In this document: positions 51,626 to 54,093 of the stretch, one piece after another
Layout of the letters: each line of letters starts with the position of its first letter
How positions within the stretch are numbered: the stretch's first letter is position 1
Origin: Verrucomicrobiaceae bacterium
Lineage (GTDB): Bacteria; Verrucomicrobiota; Verrucomicrobiia; Verrucomicrobiales; Akkermansiaceae
NCBI GenBank assembly: GCA_027487435.1
Contig: JAIYDP010000428.1
Location: 1-54,093 of the forward strand
Reading direction: 5' to 3'
Length of the DNA: 54,093 bases
Made by a program: the position numbers and the translations under genes
The notes under the pieces: model-generated
The model's database searches: none
Seen by the model: only the letters and a program-made list of their open reading frames with translations
What the model was told of the DNA's origin: nothing

Positions 51626-53650
51626 TTACGGAATTTTCAGCCACAAGAAATCGAGTTTTTCTGGAATCGTGATGGTAATCCCGTTTGCGCTGCGAACCGC
51701 AGTACCACGGCCACCGAGGATGGTGATGTTTCCCTTGCTGGCGGCTTTTTCGAGCGGCAGTTCAAACGTGGCGGAAGCATGGCGTTCGCGAAATAGCAGA
51801 ACGTATGTCGCGGCGGCGGATGTCGAAGAAAAACCTGTCCACGCGACACCATCGGGAGCATTTGCTATGGGGACGATGGCCCCGCCGTGCATCGCGGCGC
51901 GTTCTTTTTTCCATGTGGCGATGAAAGGTTTCATCTGTGCTGTGACCTCGGACGGCAGATTGGATACCTCACAAAACGCCAAGGGGCTGGCCATCATCGT
52001 GATGGCGAAAAGGGTGTCGGCCCGGTAGCGCGCCGGAGCAAGCGGGTCATCGCCATACTTGGCTTGATTTCGCGCGGGATTGAGCAACTCCATGCGCAGG
52101 CGCAGTGGATCGACGACGTGGGAAAGCTGCCAGAGATTGCGCAACGTCAGGTGCGGCCAGTAGGTCCCCCAGTCGGTGTAGCGGTTTTCGAGATACACGG
52201 GACCGATGTCCGGTAGCCCAAAATAACCGGGGCGGATTTCTGCGGTGATATCGAGATCGAACGAAACTCCACCTTTCGACCCATCAAGGATGCGGTCAAA
52301 CATCGCGCGTTGGCGATCTAACGAAAGCGCGTTGAGGGTTTTCATGGAATCGATTTTGAAACTTGCGATGCCTAGTTTTTGATGCAAGTCCAACAAATGA
52401 TCGGCATCTTTTTTCCAGTTTGCGGCATCATTGCTGGAATCAGGGCCAAACCACAGGCCAAACTTCATGCCCTTGGCCTGAGCCGCTTGCACCACGGGCT
52501 CTAGCCCACGCGGAAAACGAACAGGATCCGGTGTCCAGAATGCTGGATCCGCCGCCCAATAGCCATTCCAGACGCCTTTGCCACGCGCATCTGCCGAGTT
52601 CGCCGAACGGCCTTTTTGCCAACCATCATCGATCTGGATGATATCCACGCCGAGAGCGGCTCCCGCAGCAACTTCTTGAAGGAGAAACTCCTCATTGATT
52701 CGCGCATCGCGATTTCGGTCCCCCCAAGTGTTGCTGAGAAGCTGTCCATCGCGTCCCGATTGGTAGGCACGCATCGCTCGCTGCGCCGCGTGAAGAGCAC
52801 GGGTGCGACCCGCAGCGCCACCGTGGTAGGCGATGGCTGCCACGGGATCGCCATGAGACAAAGCAGTGATGGCACGCATGCCAGGACGAATGCGGAAATC
52901 AACCACCTTGGGGTCAGGACGAGCGTGCGGCAAGGGAGAAAATTGCAGGAAGGCGATGCCCGAGCCATCGAGAGTATGCTCTGCGGCCAGCACGCAACCC
53001 CGCACCTCAAACGGCGATTCATTGGCCCACAAAAGCCACTCTTTTTCGTCCACAAGTTCATTCTGATGATCGCTTTGATCACGCAGTACGGTTTCGATGA
53101 TCCGCAGATGGCGTGGCAATAAGCGCAAGGTGTCGCCGCCTGCTTCGACCTTCGGCGCAGGAGCTTGTTTGGTCGGTTCGGTCTCGATGCCCGATGCTTC
53201 GCGTTTCTCGACTGGCGCGCTAGACTGGCTATTTTCCTTGTTTTTCTCAACCTCGGGGTATTCTACGATGGCTCCGGCTAGGTTCGGAAAAATCCAAAGC
53301 ACTTGTTGCTGGGACGCGGACTTTCCTTGTGTGCGCAGGGCGATGCGCAAGCCTTCTGCCGCGACGGCGGTGCGACGTGAAGTGGAAGCGGTGACATCGA
53401 GCGCAGCGGAAGATTTCCCGGGAGTCGGTGCGAGCCACTGAAAGTCAGGATTTTTTGCTTGGAAGGAAACGGCTTGCAATCCCGCCTCGGTAGCCACCCA
53501 CGAGCGCTCAAAGGAGGAATTGCCAACAGTGATCGTTCCAGCCTCCCATCGAGCATAACACTCGCCGAATTCGTGTTTTCCAATTTCGGCAGCGAACGCA
53601 GCAACGTTCCAACACAACACCACCAACAGACGAAACAGCAGAAATTTCAT
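51626..53650 (-). CDS. secreted GH36-like alpha-galactosidase
   Basis: A 674-residue protein. The signal peptide (MKFLLFRLLVVLCWNVAAFA) selects ATG 53650; the frame itself continues to 53818. N-terminal beta-supersandwich to ~300, then a catalytic barrel: NTWGDRNRDARINEEFLLQE, ALGVDIIQIDDGWQKG, WTPDPVRFPRGLEPVVQAAQ and GIASFKIDSMKTLN, where the Asp of FKID is the likely nucleophile, as in clan GH-D. YLENRYTDWGTYWPHLTLRN and a C-terminal beta domain follow. It probably removes alpha-linked galactose from plant or algal oligosaccharides in the periplasm. A linker rich in Glu/Lys/Pro (~150-175) is unusual. Confidence 0.85.
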   Translation of the reverse strand: MKFLLFRLLVVLCWNVAAFAAEIGKHEFGECYARWEAGTITVGNSSFERSWVATEAGLQAVSFQAKNPDFQWLAPTPGKSSAALDVTASTSRRTAVAAEGLRIALRTQGKSASQQQVLWIFPNLAGAIVEYPEVEKNKENSQSSAPVEKREASGIETEPTKQAPAPKVEAGGDTLRLLPRHLRIIETVLRDQSDHQNELVDEKEWLLWANESPFEVRGCVLAAEHTLDGSGIAFLQFSPLPHARPDPKVVDFRIRPGMRAITALSHGDPVAAIAYHGGAAGRTRALHAAQRAMRAYQSGRDGQLLSNTWGDRNRDARINEEFLLQEVAAGAALGVDIIQIDDGWQKGRSANSADARGKGVWNGYWAADPAFWTPDPVRFPRGLEPVVQAAQAKGMKFGLWFGPDSSNDAANWKKDADHLLDLHQKLGIASFKIDSMKTLNALSLDRQRAMFDRILDGSKGGVSFDLDITAEIRPGYFGLPDIGPVYLENRYTDWGTYWPHLTLRNLWQLSHVVDPLRLRMELLNPARNQAKYGDDPLAPARYRADTLFAITMMASPLAFCEVSNLPSEVTAQMKPFIATWKKERAAMHGGAIVPIANAPDGVAWTGFSSTSAAATYVLLFRERHASATFELPLEKAASKGNITILGGRGTAVRSANGITITIPEKLDFLWLKIP

Positions 53651-54093
53651 AACACCCCCAAGATGAAACCAGTCAGACCACAAGACAAGAGCAAAGCTGC
53701 AGGCTGTTCGCCACCTCCAGCAGAACTTGTGCGCGTCATGGAAGCCCCTTGGCCTAGTGCCAGACTTCTCTGGGGCGTAGGGCTGCCAGCCAATGGATAC
53801 TTTTGCCTTCCTTCCCAACGGGCAAAATCGCGTGAGGCTAGCCTTTTACGCGACGCTTCATCGTGCGGCCCGCTTCAATCCCAGAGATCGGTTTCCTCAA
53901 CGATGTTGCTATTTTTCCGTAACAGACCAAGATACTCTTCTTGAAATATTAGAGTCTTGCGATGCACTTCCTGATTCCCCGATGAAGCGTCCCGTTGGGA
54001 CGCATTGAGTTTTAATACCTCGCGTCATAAAGTTTTGTGATAGGAAGACAGTGCTTCCAGCCTGTCTCGGCAAACGGGCGTCCCGCCTGTTTC
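53651..54093. other. non-coding right end with dispersed hairpins
   Basis: No convincing gene upstream of the galactosidase. A perfect hairpin, GCGTCCC-GTT-GGGACGC, lies at 53987-54003. The final ~55 bp (ggaagacagtgcttccagcc, then gggcgtcccgcctgttt) are a dispersed 'gcaggcgggacgcc' repeat of a kind common in this phylum. Confidence 0.5.

Overview
The window looks like a chromosomal segment of a Verrucomicrobia-type bacterium. The evidence is convergent. Two secreted proteins end in PEP-CTERM sorting tails. A 2,983-residue secreted protein ends in the beta-rich 'ST-DLNTW' domain common in this phylum. recA is preceded by a perfect TGTTC-N4-GAACA palindrome, the LexA box described for Verrucomicrobia. 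The cbb3 oxidase has a fused CcoNO, and two proteins carry the 'DP.AA..W...LP' alpha-helical repeats typical of the group. Almost no gene has a Shine-Dalgarno sequence.

Layout. 1-2.8 kb: a GHMP sugar kinase (running off the left edge) and a GalU-like nucleotidyltransferase, transcribed leftward. 3.0-9.6 kb: an MsbA-type ABC exporter, a Dabb protein, a secreted VWA protein and two paralogous helical-repeat proteins. 9.7-12.9 kb: an HDAC-like deacetylase overlapping a PanE-like reductase, then recA on the other strand with its LexA operator. 12.9-17.4 kb is an accessory patch: a REP-type (RAYT) transposase with REP-like hairpins and a duplicated 5' region, an IS110-like C-terminal remnant, the tail of a DUF1080 gene, a PEP-CTERM gene and a truncated IS30 transposase. 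17.4-27.1 kb: a small PEP-CTERM P-domain protein and the giant multi-propeller protein. 27.3-29.5 kb: a CreBC-like two-component system, followed by an array of 42-bp tandem repeats with a dyad core.

30.1-34.3 kb: a cbb3 oxidase cluster (a Cys-cluster protein of unknown function, ccoS, ccoNO fusion, ccoQ, a monoheme ccoP), read leftward. 34.4-36.8 kb: a secreted glycosidase-like protein, separated from the oxidase cluster by a 34-bp perfect palindrome. 36.9-41.6 kb: uup, glycerate kinase and a secreted FAD-dependent oxidoreductase, read rightward. 41.6-45.2 kb: a leftward set made of an STN/secretin-like protein, an intact HtrA-like protease and a degenerate protease in which a PDZ domain interrupts the peptidase fold. 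45.4-46.4 kb: a two-domain FKBP gene with a single-base frameshift, and tRNA-Leu(UAA). 46.7-50.2 kb: a SNF2 helicase flanked by copies of a dispersed repeat. 50.5-53.7 kb: an aldo/keto-reductase homologue that has lost two catalytic residues, and a secreted GH36-like alpha-galactosidase. The last 440 bp are non-coding.

Read together, the segment mixes housekeeping functions (recA, uup, cbb3 respiration, tRNA) with a saprophytic, envelope- and polysaccharide-oriented gene set (secreted glycosidases, VWA, PEP-CTERM and giant adhesin-like proteins, secreted proteases). I found no CRISPR array, restriction-modification or obvious defence island, and no prophage. The most unusual items are the 42-bp dyad array, the PDZ-interrupted pseudoprotease next to its active partner, the triplicated module of the giant protein, and the three-copy dispersed repeat around 17.3, 46.5 and 50.3 kb.
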